Source: Lentibacillus sp. JNUCC-1
GTDB lineage: Bacteria; Bacillota; Bacilli; Bacillales; Amphibacillaceae
Assembly: GCF_009741735.1 (NCBI RefSeq)
Contig: NZ_WHOH01000001.1
Coordinates: 1,798,001-1,862,000, forward strand
DNA length: 64,000 bases
Reading direction: 5' to 3'
Of this stretch, positions 30,662 through 38,889 are shown in pieces; the first letter of the stretch is position 1, and the number at the start of each line of letters is the position of its first letter. Position numbers and translations under genes: made by a program. Under the pieces are notes generated by a model. That model had not been told where the DNA came from, made no database searches, and worked only from the letters and a program-made list of their open reading frames with translations.

Positions 30662-30662
30662 C
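30655..30662 (+). repeat. Left target-site duplication of the ISL3 element
   Basis: CTTTTTTC, identical to 32051-32058 on the other side of the element. Eight-base duplications are characteristic of ISL3 elements. Confidence 0.9.
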
Positions 30663-32050
30663 GGCTCTACAATATATGTTGGGGTTTTAAAAAATTCCAA
30701 ATGAAAAAACACGCAAACTCCTATTTTTGTTACACTTTGTTTAGACCAAACAAACCAAAAAAGGAGCTGCGTGCAATTGAATAATAACATACACCTACCA
30801 GGATTTGAAGCGTTTGTGATTACTAACTCCCTTCAATTTGAAGATTGCGTTCATATCCATGTGGAGCTTAAAATCCAGCCCCATCGCTGTCCTGTGTGCC
30901 ACAGGTGGACAAATAAAGTTCATGACTATCGTAAGCAAAAAGTTAAGCATACCAAGATGTTTACAAGACACACTTACATTTTTTATCGTAAGCGTCGGTA
31001 TAAATGCGAACACTCTGATTGCCCTAAAAAGGGCTTCCCTGAAGATAACCCTCTCGTTGAGCGTTATCAACGACAATCAGTTGAGTTTAAACAAGCAATG
31101 GGTCTTGAGGTGATTCATGGAAAGAATTTTGCGGATGTCGCTGCACGAATGGGGACGTCTCCTACAACCGTGATGAGACGTTTTGACGCCATTGGATCCA
31201 GCATGCTTGACGAAACAAAGGAACTACCTTCCACTATTGCGATTGATGAGTATAAAGGAGATGCTGGTGGAGAAAAGTATCAAACCATTATTGCAGATCC
31301 AGTCGACAGAAGAACACTTGATATTTTACCCGACCGTAAAAAGGATACGCTCAAGGCTTATTTACACCACCATGGACAGAAGGTTAATAAAGTCGTAATG
31401 GATATGAGTCAATCGTTTAAAGCAGCTGTAGACCAGGCGTTAGGCGGGCCTATTGTAATAGCTGATAGGTTTCATTTTTGCCGCTATATCCATTGGGCAC
31501 TGGAACGGGTAAGAATAAAGGTTCAAAAGGAATTTATAGATTATGACAGGAAAAAGTGTAAACGTATGAAACATGCCTTCCACAAAAAGCCGGAGGATTT
31601 AACTTCTAAACAACGTTGGTATTTGGATTATTACTTAAGTCAATCAGATTACTTAAGAGAAGCATACCAGTTAAAAGAAGCTTATCGGCATTGGTTTGAG
31701 GAAGCGAAAGCTTTAGGGGCTGATCACCTAAAGGTGATCAAAGACCGCTTATATGAATTTTATGATCTGGTCAGGTCTTCCGGAGTTGTGGAGTTCCAAA
31801 AAGCAATTGAAACCCTGCAAAACTGGCAAAAGGAAATCATAAATAGTTTTGCCTTTGATCTTAACAACGGCTATATTGAAGGTCTAAACAATCAGACGAA
31901 AGTTATTAAGCGTAACGCTTTTGGGTTTCAACGTTTCGATCGCTTCCGTATGAGAATTTTATTACATCATCAATACAAGCGTATTAATACTCGAGTGGCA
32001 TAAATAGGAGTGGGCATTTAAGTGCCCACCCCAACATTTGACTTAGAACC
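30663..32050 (+). mobile_element. Complete ISL3-family insertion sequence
   Basis: A 1388-bp element bounded by imperfect 22-bp inverted repeats: 30663-30684 begins GGCTCTA and ends ATGTTGGGG, and the complement of 32029-32050 begins GGTTCTA and ends ATGTTGGGG. An 8-bp direct repeat (CTTTTTTC) flanks it. One intact transposase gene fills it. Insertion split the yabR terminator T-tract but duplicated it, so termination should be retained. Both intact ends and the exact duplication suggest a recent insertion. Confidence 0.93.
30771..32003 (+). CDS. tnp: ISL3 family transposase
   Basis: A 410-residue DDE transposase. The N-terminus has a zinc-finger-like pattern (CPVCHRWTNK, CEHSDCPKKGF). A helix-turn-helix follows (FADVAARMGTSPTTVMRRFDAIG). 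The catalytic domain includes AIDEYKG, the second acidic region VVMDMSQSFKAAV with ADRFHFCRY, and the C-terminal NNGYIEGLNNQTKVIKRNAFGF, where the conserved Glu lies. No stop or frameshift interrupts it, so it may be active. The GTG at 30771 follows AAAGGAG by 5 nt. Confidence 0.92.
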   Translation: MQLNNNIHLPGFEAFVITNSLQFEDCVHIHVELKIQPHRCPVCHRWTNKVHDYRKQKVKHTKMFTRHTYIFYRKRRYKCEHSDCPKKGFPEDNPLVERYQRQSVEFKQAMGLEVIHGKNFADVAARMGTSPTTVMRRFDAIGSSMLDETKELPSTIAIDEYKGDAGGEKYQTIIADPVDRRTLDILPDRKKDTLKAYLHHHGQKVNKVVMDMSQSFKAAVDQALGGPIVIADRFHFCRYIHWALERVRIKVQKEFIDYDRKKCKRMKHAFHKKPEDLTSKQRWYLDYYLSQSDYLREAYQLKEAYRHWFEEAKALGADHLKVIKDRLYEFYDLVRSSGVVEFQKAIETLQNWQKEIINSFAFDLNNGYIEGLNNQTKVIKRNAFGFQRFDRFRMRILLHHQYKRINTRVA

Positions 32051-32058
32051 CTTTTTTC
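32051..32058 (+). repeat. Right target-site duplication of the ISL3 element
   Basis: CTTTTTTC, the exact partner of 30655-30662. Confidence 0.9.
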
Positions 32059-32096
32059 ATCTGACCGGACAACCGGTCGCTACTGCTTTTTCGTAA

Positions 32097-32170
32097 TAGC
32101 GGCGGAGGGGATCGAACCCACGACCTTACGGGTATGAACCGTACGCTCTCGCCAGCTGAGCTACGCCGCC
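32097..32170 (-). tRNA. trnM: tRNA-Met (CAT)
   Basis: On the minus strand a 74-nt cloverleaf starts GGCGGCGTAGCTCAGC; the anticodon loop TTCATAC carries CAT. The acceptor pairs fully with a G1-U72 wobble, as in B. subtilis elongator tRNA-Met. The T stem has one T-T mismatch (GTGGG against CCCTC). CCA is not encoded. B. subtilis also has a Met tRNA gene between yabR and spoIIE. Confidence 0.9.
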
Positions 32171-32188
32171 AAATAGTCAACAAAAAAT

Positions 32189-32217
32189 ATCATACAACAC
32201 TCATGGAGTTGTGTCAA
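32189..32217 (-). promoter_or_regulatory. Promoter of tRNA-Met
   Basis: On the minus strand TTGACA (32212-32217), 17 bp, TATGAT (32189-32194), 18 bp ahead of the tRNA 5' end. The rest of the 32218-32490 spacer shows no gene. Confidence 0.78.
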
Positions 32218-32491
32218 CAGAAAAAATAGTTTTTGAACAGTTTCCTTCATCTGTTCACGCTATGTAAAAAAATGCCGTTCTCTCTATCAAAGGCAACAAA
32301 TTTCTACATATACCTTTGTTAATCACACCGCAAGCATGTTCGCTTTCAGTTTCACCAGTGTGGGATATGGATCTCTCCTTTTCAAGTCAATCGGTTGCTG
32401 CCAGCCGTTTATGACCCGGGGGACAGCTTTCGCCCGGAACGTTGATAAGCCCGAAACACGTCGAACGATTTTCAGAGCCTGTCCACTCATT

Positions 32492-32519
32492 TTGACAAAA
32501 AAAAGAACCTGACTATGAT
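32492..32519 (+). promoter_or_regulatory. Probable promoter of spoIIE
   Basis: TTGACA (32492-32497), 16 bp, TATGAT (32514-32519), about 30 bp before the start. CGTCGAA at 32459-32465 differs by one base from the Spo0A box TGTCGAA and lies about 30 bp upstream, which fits Spo0A activation of spoIIE. Only one such box is visible. Confidence 0.6.
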
Positions 32520-32549
32520 TTAATAACGGTCATAGGAGGCGTGATTCGT

Positions 32550-34994
32550 ATGATTGAAACGGTAGCAGTAGCAGGTGTCGACCAGAAACGTGAGAAAGTT
32601 AAGAAGGCATTCCATCAACGCATTACAAACCAGCTGAAGCATGTACTGCTTGTAAAAGGCTGGGTATATGTGATCGTCGGGTTTTTGCTGGGACGAGCGG
32701 TCATTCTTTCGGAAGTTTCTCCGTTTGCAGTCGCTTTTCTTGCAACGGTTTTCTCGATCCATAAACATTATGCACCCCGGGTGATGCTGGCATTGATCGC
32801 TGGGGCGCTGACGTACAGCGTGGTGCACGGTTTATTTGTGACGCTTGCGTTAATTGTATTTGTTTTTCTTGCCGGTGTATTCAAACAGTCGAGTAAAAAA
32901 TCCATTCTTATTCCTGTGTTTATTTTTCTATCCACGGTTTCAGCACGGCTGTTTCTCTATTCGATGACAGGGGTGATCTCATCCCATCAATGGATGTTGA
33001 TGGTCGTGGAAGGTGTACTTGGAGCAGTGCTCATACTTATCTTTATGCAAAGTATTCCACTCTTATCACCAAAAAAGTACCGACCAATTCTTAAAAACGA
33101 AGAAATTGTATCAATGATTATTCTTGTAGCCTCTGTTCTGACCGGAACGATTGGTTGGGAATTGTATGATGCGTCCTTTGAACAGGTTTTCTCCAGATAT
33201 GTTGTGTTAATCCTAGCATTTGTTGGAGGGGCAGCGATTGGATCCACGGTCGGTGTTGTAGCAGGATTAATCTTATCGCTTGCCAATGTGGCAGATCTGT
33301 ATCAAATGAGCCTGCTTGCTTTTTCCGGACTGCTTGGAGGTCTTCTTAAAGAAGGGAAAAAAATTGGTGTCAGCGCCGGTCTTGTTGTCGGAACTTTCCT
33401 TGTTGGTATTTACGGGGAAACGTCCGTTCTTCTGCCGTCAATGATTGAATCATTTGCAGCTGTGTTTCTGTTCTTGCTGACCCCGGCAAGCATGTTCAAG
33501 CAGATCTCGCGCTACATACCCGGCACTGATGAGTATACAAATGAACAAGAACAGTATTTACAAAAAGTACGAAATGTGACGGCTAAACGTGTTGAGCAAT
33601 TTTCTGATGTGTTCGAAGCGTTGTCGAAGAGCTTTTCAGGCTATAAAGATCATGTCATGGAAGAAGAGGATGACAGACGTGAAACAGACTATTTCCTGAG
33701 TCAAGTGACCGAAAGCACATGCCAGCTTTGTTTTATGAAAGATCGCTGCTGGCAGAACCAGTTTGATAAGACCTATACACTGATGGAAAATCTTAAAGAA
33801 GAACTTACAGAACACCAAGCCCCTTCCAGCACACTGAACAGACAGTTTGAGAACCATTGTGTAAAGTCTAAGAAAGTTATTGATACCATGAGAGAAGAAT
33901 TATCGTTCTTTGAAGCCAATCGAAAGTTGAAGAAGCAAGTGTTTGAAAGTAAGCGGTTTGTCGCTGATCAGCTTCAAGGTGTTTCTGAGGTGATGGACGA
34001 CTTTTCCCGGGAAATATTAAAGGAACATCAGCAGCATGAAAGACAGGAAACGGAAATTCTCCAGGCGCTTGAGGCGATTGGTATAGAACTGGAGAAGCTG
34101 GATATATTCCGGCTGGAAAAGGGCAATATCGATATTGAGATGGTTTTATCTTTTTATGAGTACCACGGAGAAGGGCCAAAAGTAATTGCTCCCATGCTTT
34201 CAGAAATCCTGGATGAAATTGTGGTCGTTAAGCAAGAAGAGATCTCACCTTTTCCAAACGGGTATTGCTATCTGTCATTTGGTTCGGCCAAGGAATATGA
34301 AGTTCATACCGGTATTGCCAACGCTGCCATGGGAGGCGGAGTCATTTCTGGTGACAGTTATACGACGATGGAGCTCGGGGAAGGGAAATACGCCATCGCG
34401 ATTAGTGATGGTATGGGCAATGGCAGCCGTGCGAGGGAAGAGAGTGGAGAAACACTCAGGCTGTTGCGGCAAATTCTGCACACGGGCATTCCGGAGCACG
34501 TTGCGATTAAATCCATCAACTCTATCCTGGCTCTGAGAACAACAGATGAAATGTATGCCACCTTGGACCTTGCCGTGGTCAATCTGCATAATGCCTACGT
34601 GAGATTTTTAAAAATCGGCTCAATGCCCAGCTTCATTAAGCGCGGGCAAGAGGTGTTTAAAATCGAAGCAAGTAACCTTCCGATGGGCATCATTGAAGAG
34701 TTTGATGTGGATATTGTTCATGAACAACTGCAATCTGGAGATCTGCTGATTATGATGAGTGATGGTATATTTGATGGGCCCAAACATGTTCAAAATACGG
34801 ATATATGGCTAAAGCGCAAAGTCCGTGAAATGCAGACAAATGATCCGCAAACCATAGCTGATCTGCTGTTGGAAGAAGTCGTCAGAACGCGGGGAGGGGA
34901 AATTGCGGACGATATGACTGTCTTGGTCACAAAAGTGGTGAAACACACACCTGAATGGTCATCTATACCAATCTATCAGCAAAAAGCCCGCTAA
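32550..34994 (+). CDS. spoIIE: Stage II sporulation protein E, PP2C phosphatase
   Basis: An 814-residue protein that dephosphorylates SpoIIAA to activate sigma-F in the forespore and also interacts with FtsZ at the polar septum. About ten hydrophobic segments fill residues 35-315. A central cysteine-containing regulatory region follows (CQLCFMKDRCW). The C-terminal PP2C domain has ISDGMGNGSRAREES and LIMMSDGIFDGP, with metal-binding Asp residues present, and ADDMTVLVTKV at the end. ATG 32550 follows GGAGG by 10 nt. Confidence 0.96.
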   Translation: MIETVAVAGVDQKREKVKKAFHQRITNQLKHVLLVKGWVYVIVGFLLGRAVILSEVSPFAVAFLATVFSIHKHYAPRVMLALIAGALTYSVVHGLFVTLALIVFVFLAGVFKQSSKKSILIPVFIFLSTVSARLFLYSMTGVISSHQWMLMVVEGVLGAVLILIFMQSIPLLSPKKYRPILKNEEIVSMIILVASVLTGTIGWELYDASFEQVFSRYVVLILAFVGGAAIGSTVGVVAGLILSLANVADLYQMSLLAFSGLLGGLLKEGKKIGVSAGLVVGTFLVGIYGETSVLLPSMIESFAAVFLFLLTPASMFKQISRYIPGTDEYTNEQEQYLQKVRNVTAKRVEQFSDVFEALSKSFSGYKDHVMEEEDDRRETDYFLSQVTESTCQLCFMKDRCWQNQFDKTYTLMENLKEELTEHQAPSSTLNRQFENHCVKSKKVIDTMREELSFFEANRKLKKQVFESKRFVADQLQGVSEVMDDFSREILKEHQQHERQETEILQALEAIGIELEKLDIFRLEKGNIDIEMVLSFYEYHGEGPKVIAPMLSEILDEIVVVKQEEISPFPNGYCYLSFGSAKEYEVHTGIANAAMGGGVISGDSYTTMELGEGKYAIAISDGMGNGSRAREESGETLRLLRQILHTGIPEHVAIKSINSILALRTTDEMYATLDLAVVNLHNAYVRFLKIGSMPSFIKRGQEVFKIEASNLPMGIIEEFDVDIVHEQLQSGDLLIMMSDGIFDGPKHVQNTDIWLKRKVREMQTNDPQTIADLLLEEVVRTRGGEIADDMTVLVTKVVKHTPEWSSIPIYQQKAR

Positions 34995-35075
34995 AGAGGC
35001 CGACACCTCCAACTGCATGTATATGAGCATCATTTTTCGGTGATGATGGTAGTGGAATAATTGGAGGTGCAGAAT

Positions 35076-35807
35076 ATGCAGAGAGGAACATTGAAGCAAA
35101 TACTATTGATTACGGATGGGTGTTCGAACAAAGGTGAAGATCCGGCTGCAGCGGCTGCATTGGCTAGCCAGCAAGGAATCACTGTTAACGTAATTGGCAT
35201 TTTGGAAGATGGTCAAAGTGAACAGCCCCATGGTCTTCAGGAAGTTGAAGACATCGCGGCATCAGGCGGCGGGGTCAGTCAACTTGTCTATAAAGAAATG
35301 CTGGCTCAGACTGTCCAAATGGTGACCCAGCAGGCGATGACCCAAACACTTCAAGGGTTTGTGAACCAGGAGCTGAAACAAATCCTTGGCCCGGGCAAAG
35401 GTATGGAAGAATTAGAGCCCGATAAGCGCGGAGAAATTATGGAAGTGGTTGAAGAGATGGGTGAAACGAGTGACTTAGAAGTCCTGGTCCTTGTGGATAC
35501 CAGTGCCAGTATGTATGACAAGCTGGAAATGGTCAAAGAAGCATTAATCGATTTATCAATCAGTCTCAATGCCCGAATAGGACGCAATCGTTTCAGTATC
35601 TTCAGTTTTCCGGGTAAACGCAAGCCAATTGACAAAGTGTTTAATTGGTCTCCGAAGCTTGATGCGGTGTCAACAGTATTTCCAAAGCTGACGAGTGGCG
35701 GTATCACGCCAACAGGTCCGGCTATTAAGGAGGCTATGCATCAGTTTGGCAAAAAACGGTTGTTGAGGAGCATGCGGCATGAATCCGACATCGACGAAGC
35801 CAGATAA
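35076..35807 (+). CDS. yabS: VWA-domain protein YabS
   Basis: A 243-residue protein close to B. subtilis YabS. LLITDGCSNKGEDP at the N-terminus and VLVDTSASMYDKL near residue 140 (MIDAS-type DxSxS) belong to von Willebrand factor A folds; GGITPTGPAIKEAM supplies the later threonine. Its function is unknown, but it is always paired with the yabT kinase behind spoIIE. ATG 35076 follows TTGGAGG by 8 nt. It overlaps yabT by 29 bp. Confidence 0.9.
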   Translation: MQRGTLKQILLITDGCSNKGEDPAAAAALASQQGITVNVIGILEDGQSEQPHGLQEVEDIAASGGGVSQLVYKEMLAQTVQMVTQQAMTQTLQGFVNQELKQILGPGKGMEELEPDKRGEIMEVVEEMGETSDLEVLVLVDTSASMYDKLEMVKEALIDLSISLNARIGRNRFSIFSFPGKRKPIDKVFNWSPKLDAVSTVFPKLTSGGITPTGPAIKEAMHQFGKKRLLRSMRHESDIDEAR

Positions 35808-36711
35808 TCATATCCGTCCGGGAGCTACCATCACCGGGAAATGGCATCAGCATACATATGTGATTGATAGACAACTTGGATCCGGTGCCATTGGAACGGT
35901 TTATTTAACGAGGCGAGCAGGCAAGCAAGCCGCACTTAAAATAAGTGAACAAAGTGCATCTCTCACGGTGGAAGTCAACGTGCTGAAATCTTTTGCAAAG
36001 GTCCAGGGCAAACGTCTTGGGCCTTCTTTGCTTGATGTAGACGATTGGGTGGCGCCGAATGGTCAGCGTTATACATTCTATGTGATGGAGTATATCAATG
36101 GGTACCCATTGCATACATTCGTCCGGTCCAGAGGTCACGAATGGATTGGCGTTTTTCTGATGCAGCTCTTGGACGACCTCGGGCATTTACATCAATCGGG
36201 CTGGGTATTTGGTGATTTGAAGACAGATAATTTACTCGTCACTCAGACGCCCATTCGTCTCAGGTGGGTGGATGTCGGGGGCACCACACAGATCGGACGT
36301 GCGGTAAAAGAATATACGGAGTTCTTTGATCGTGGATACTGGCAAATGGGGTCCCGGAAAGCGGATCCCGGTTATGATTTGTTTGCAGTCGCCATGGTTG
36401 CATTGCATCTTGGCTACCCACGGCGGTTTGAAAAAGGTGCAAATCCAAAAGCGACACTCATGAACAAATTGCAAAAAGCACGCCCGCTGGCTATGTATCG
36501 TCCAGTGTTAATGAAGGCTCTAAACGGGACCTATCAATCAAGCCACGCCATGAAGCGGGATATATCTCAATTGCTCTACCGAAAACAAAGAGAAAACTTC
36601 CGTTTGGGACCAGGGTCCGGCATTCCTTCCAGACGAGCGTTGTATCAGGACTCTGGGGCAATTGCAGTTATTGCCCTTTTGTATTACGTAACATCACTTC
36701 TTTTTCCCTAA
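35779..36711 (+). CDS. yabT: Membrane-anchored Ser/Thr protein kinase YabT (PrkD-like)
   Basis: A 310-residue Hanks-type kinase. Residues 31-60 hold the glycine loop GSGAIGTVYL and the ATP-site lysine (AALKIS). The catalytic loop is FGDLKTDNLLV near 147, so the Asp, Lys and Asn of the HRDLKxxN motif are present but the preceding HR is replaced by FG. The metal-binding DFG is read as DVG (WVDVGGTT). A single membrane segment lies at the C-terminus (AIAVIALLYYVTSLLF). B. subtilis YabT is DNA-activated, located at the sporulation septum and phosphorylates RecA. Confidence 0.9.
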   Translation: MNPTSTKPDNHIRPGATITGKWHQHTYVIDRQLGSGAIGTVYLTRRAGKQAALKISEQSASLTVEVNVLKSFAKVQGKRLGPSLLDVDDWVAPNGQRYTFYVMEYINGYPLHTFVRSRGHEWIGVFLMQLLDDLGHLHQSGWVFGDLKTDNLLVTQTPIRLRWVDVGGTTQIGRAVKEYTEFFDRGYWQMGSRKADPGYDLFAVAMVALHLGYPRRFEKGANPKATLMNKLQKARPLAMYRPVLMKALNGTYQSSHAMKRDISQLLYRKQRENFRLGPGSGIPSRRALYQDSGAIAVIALLYYVTSLLFP

Positions 36712-36790
36712 TCAAACTTTCATCATTCAGAAATACATTTGGCTGTGTTAAAATAGTAAGGACGGAATATACTAATGGGGCGAACATAAA

Positions 36791-38185
36791 ATGAAAGAAA
36801 TTGTGAAGGCATTTATCAGACGTCATCAGATGATCGAGTCAGGCTCCACTGTGCTTGTCGCAGTGTCAGGCGGTCCGGATTCGATGGCCCTTTTGCATTT
36901 ATTAAAAACCATGCAGGAAGAATATGATCTGACCCTCAAGGCTATCTCTGTGGACCATCAGCTGCGTGGTCAGGACTCGATGGATGACTATGCTTATGTG
37001 AAACATATCTGTGACGAGTGGGGTATTAACTTTATTGGAACCTCTGTTGATGTTTCATCGTATAAATCAAAGTATGGTACCGGAACACAAGTGGCAGCAC
37101 GCCATTTGCGCTATCGGTTTTTTAAGGAGCAGATGTTGTTGACACACGCCGACCATCTTGCTCTTGGGCATCATGGGGATGATCAGGCCGAGACAATGCT
37201 CATGAATCTTACCCGTGCAAGCAGTTCTCGTGCACTTTCCGGTATACCGGCTGTGCGGCCATTTGCGGGCGGAACCATTATCAGACCGCTGCTTACAGTT
37301 TCCAAAGAAGATATTGAAGCATATTGCCGAGCAGCGCATATCGAGCCGCGGCGTGATGCTTCTAATGAAGAAACGGATTATACACGCAACGATTTCCGCA
37401 AACGTGTAATCCCTGTGCTTAAAGAGAAAAACCCTCTCCTCCATATCGGTGTCCAGCATTTAAGTGAAGCACTCCAGGCAGATGAGGCGCATTTATATAC
37501 TGAGGCCGAAAACGCAGCTGAAGAAATGGTGTCATTTTCCGAAATGGGAGACAAAGCTGTCTTTAAAATTGATCGTTTTAAATTGTACCCGATTGCTTTA
37601 CAAAGACGGGTATATCATCTAATATTGAAATATCTGTATAATGAAGTGCCCGATCATTTATCTTATAGGCATGAATCTATCTTTTTTGCGCTGCTAAACA
37701 GCTCTAAAAGTAATCGTACTCTTGATTTTCCGAACCAATTGATGATCAGTAAATCGTACGGAGAAATGTCTTTTTACTTTAGACGTCATGAGGAAGTGCG
37801 TGAATATGAGCAACAGCTTGATATTCCAGGGGATACAGTATGGGCTGACGGTTCAAGATTCACTGCTGTTGTGACAGATACCCCGGCAGAAGCGACACCT
37901 TGCCGTTTTGTCAGTCCTACCGCGCAACTTACTTTGCCGCTACATATCAGAACGCGCCGCCCCGGAGACAAAATGTCCTGGAGAGGGTTAAGCGGCCGCA
38001 AGAAAATCAAAGACATATTTATTGATATGAAAATTCCGCTCCACAAGCGAGATGCCTGGCCCGTCATCGTTGATGGAGGCGGACGGATTCTCTGGCTGAC
38101 GGGATTGAAGAAAGACGAGGAGGGCCAGAACCGCGATGCAGAAGGCCCGTATATTCAGATTGATTATTTTGAAGGAGACTCATAG
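36791..38185 (+). CDS. tilS: tRNA(Ile)-lysidine synthetase
   Basis: A 464-residue N-type ATP-pyrophosphatase that converts C34 of tRNA-Ile(CAU) to lysidine, so it reads AUA. The PP-loop [10 protein letters not shown] is at residues 27-36, [19 protein letters not shown] follows near 130, and the C-terminal domain with RTRRPGDKM and [20 protein letters not shown] is intact. It is essential in bacteria. ATG 36791 has only a weak site (GGGGCG) ahead. hpt follows after 11 bp. Confidence 0.94.
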   Translation: MKEIVKAFIRRHQMIESGSTVLVAVSGGPDSMALLHLLKTMQEEYDLTLKAISVDHQLRGQDSMDDYAYVKHICDEWGINFIGTSVDVSSYKSKYGTGTQVAARHLRYRFFKEQMLLTHADHLALGHHGDDQAETMLMNLTRASSSRALSGIPAVRPFAGGTIIRPLLTVSKEDIEAYCRAAHIEPRRDASNEETDYTRNDFRKRVIPVLKEKNPLLHIGVQHLSEALQADEAHLYTEAENAAEEMVSFSEMGDKAVFKIDRFKLYPIALQRRVYHLILKYLYNEVPDHLSYRHESIFFALLNSSKSNRTLDFPNQLMISKSYGEMSFYFRRHEEVREYEQQLDIPGDTVWADGSRFTAVVTDTPAEATPCRFVSPTAQLTLPLHIRTRRPGDKMSWRGLSGRKKIKDIFIDMKIPLHKRDAWPVIVDGGGRILWLTGLKKDEEGQNRDAEGPYIQIDYFEGDS

Positions 38186-38196
38186 GAGGCGTTTGC

Positions 38197-38745
38197 GTGC
38201 ATAACGACATAAAACACACACTTATTTCAGAAGAGGAAATCAGAAAAAAATGCGAGGAAATCGGTCAACAGCTTTCCCAAGAGTATGACGGCAGGTTTCC
38301 CCTGGCAATTGGTGTGTTGAAAGGGGCCATGCCCTTCATGGCGGATGTTTTAAGACATATGAACATCCACTTGGAAATGGATTTTATGGATGTGTCAAGC
38401 TACGGGAGTGGAATGCGCTCTTCCGGAGAGGTTAAAATTGTCAAAGACCTTGATACAAAAGTGGAAGGAAGAGATTTACTGATCATTGAGGATATTATTG
38501 ACAGTGGGTTAACACTAAGTTATCTCGTTGATTTGTTTAAGTACCGGAAGGCCAATTCAATTAAGATTGTGACGCTTCTCGATAAACCATCAGGACGGAC
38601 TGCTGATATTAAAGCAGATGTCATCGGCTTTGAAGTCCCTAATGAGTTTGTTGTCGGGTATGGACTGGACTATGACGAGAAATACCGGAATCTCCCGTAT
38701 ATCGGCGTTCTTAAACCTGAGATTTATGGTGGAACGGAAGCGTGA
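38197..38745 (+). CDS. hpt: Hypoxanthine-guanine phosphoribosyltransferase
   Basis: A 182-residue purine salvage enzyme that makes IMP or GMP with PRPP. The PRPP-binding motif is [17 protein letters not shown], and [15 protein letters not shown] and [27 protein letters not shown] complete the family pattern. GTG 38197 follows AGGAGG by 8 nt. In B. subtilis HprT also pairs with TilS and FtsH in the same operon; that order is kept here. Confidence 0.94.
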   Translation: MHNDIKHTLISEEEIRKKCEEIGQQLSQEYDGRFPLAIGVLKGAMPFMADVLRHMNIHLEMDFMDVSSYGSGMRSSGEVKIVKDLDTKVEGRDLLIIEDIIDSGLTLSYLVDLFKYRKANSIKIVTLLDKPSGRTADIKADVIGFEVPNEFVVGYGLDYDEKYRNLPYIGVLKPEIYGGTEA

Positions 38746-38889
38746 TCGAGCCTGTTTTTGTTCCGTGTCAAGGCAAACACAGCAATGCGGTTTTTGTCTT
38801 TATATTTTAGTAAGCGTAATTAGTTGTGCCGGTACTTTTTACTATGGTACTATGTAATATAGTTTTTCCCCGTTTGGAGGAGGTTGCAA

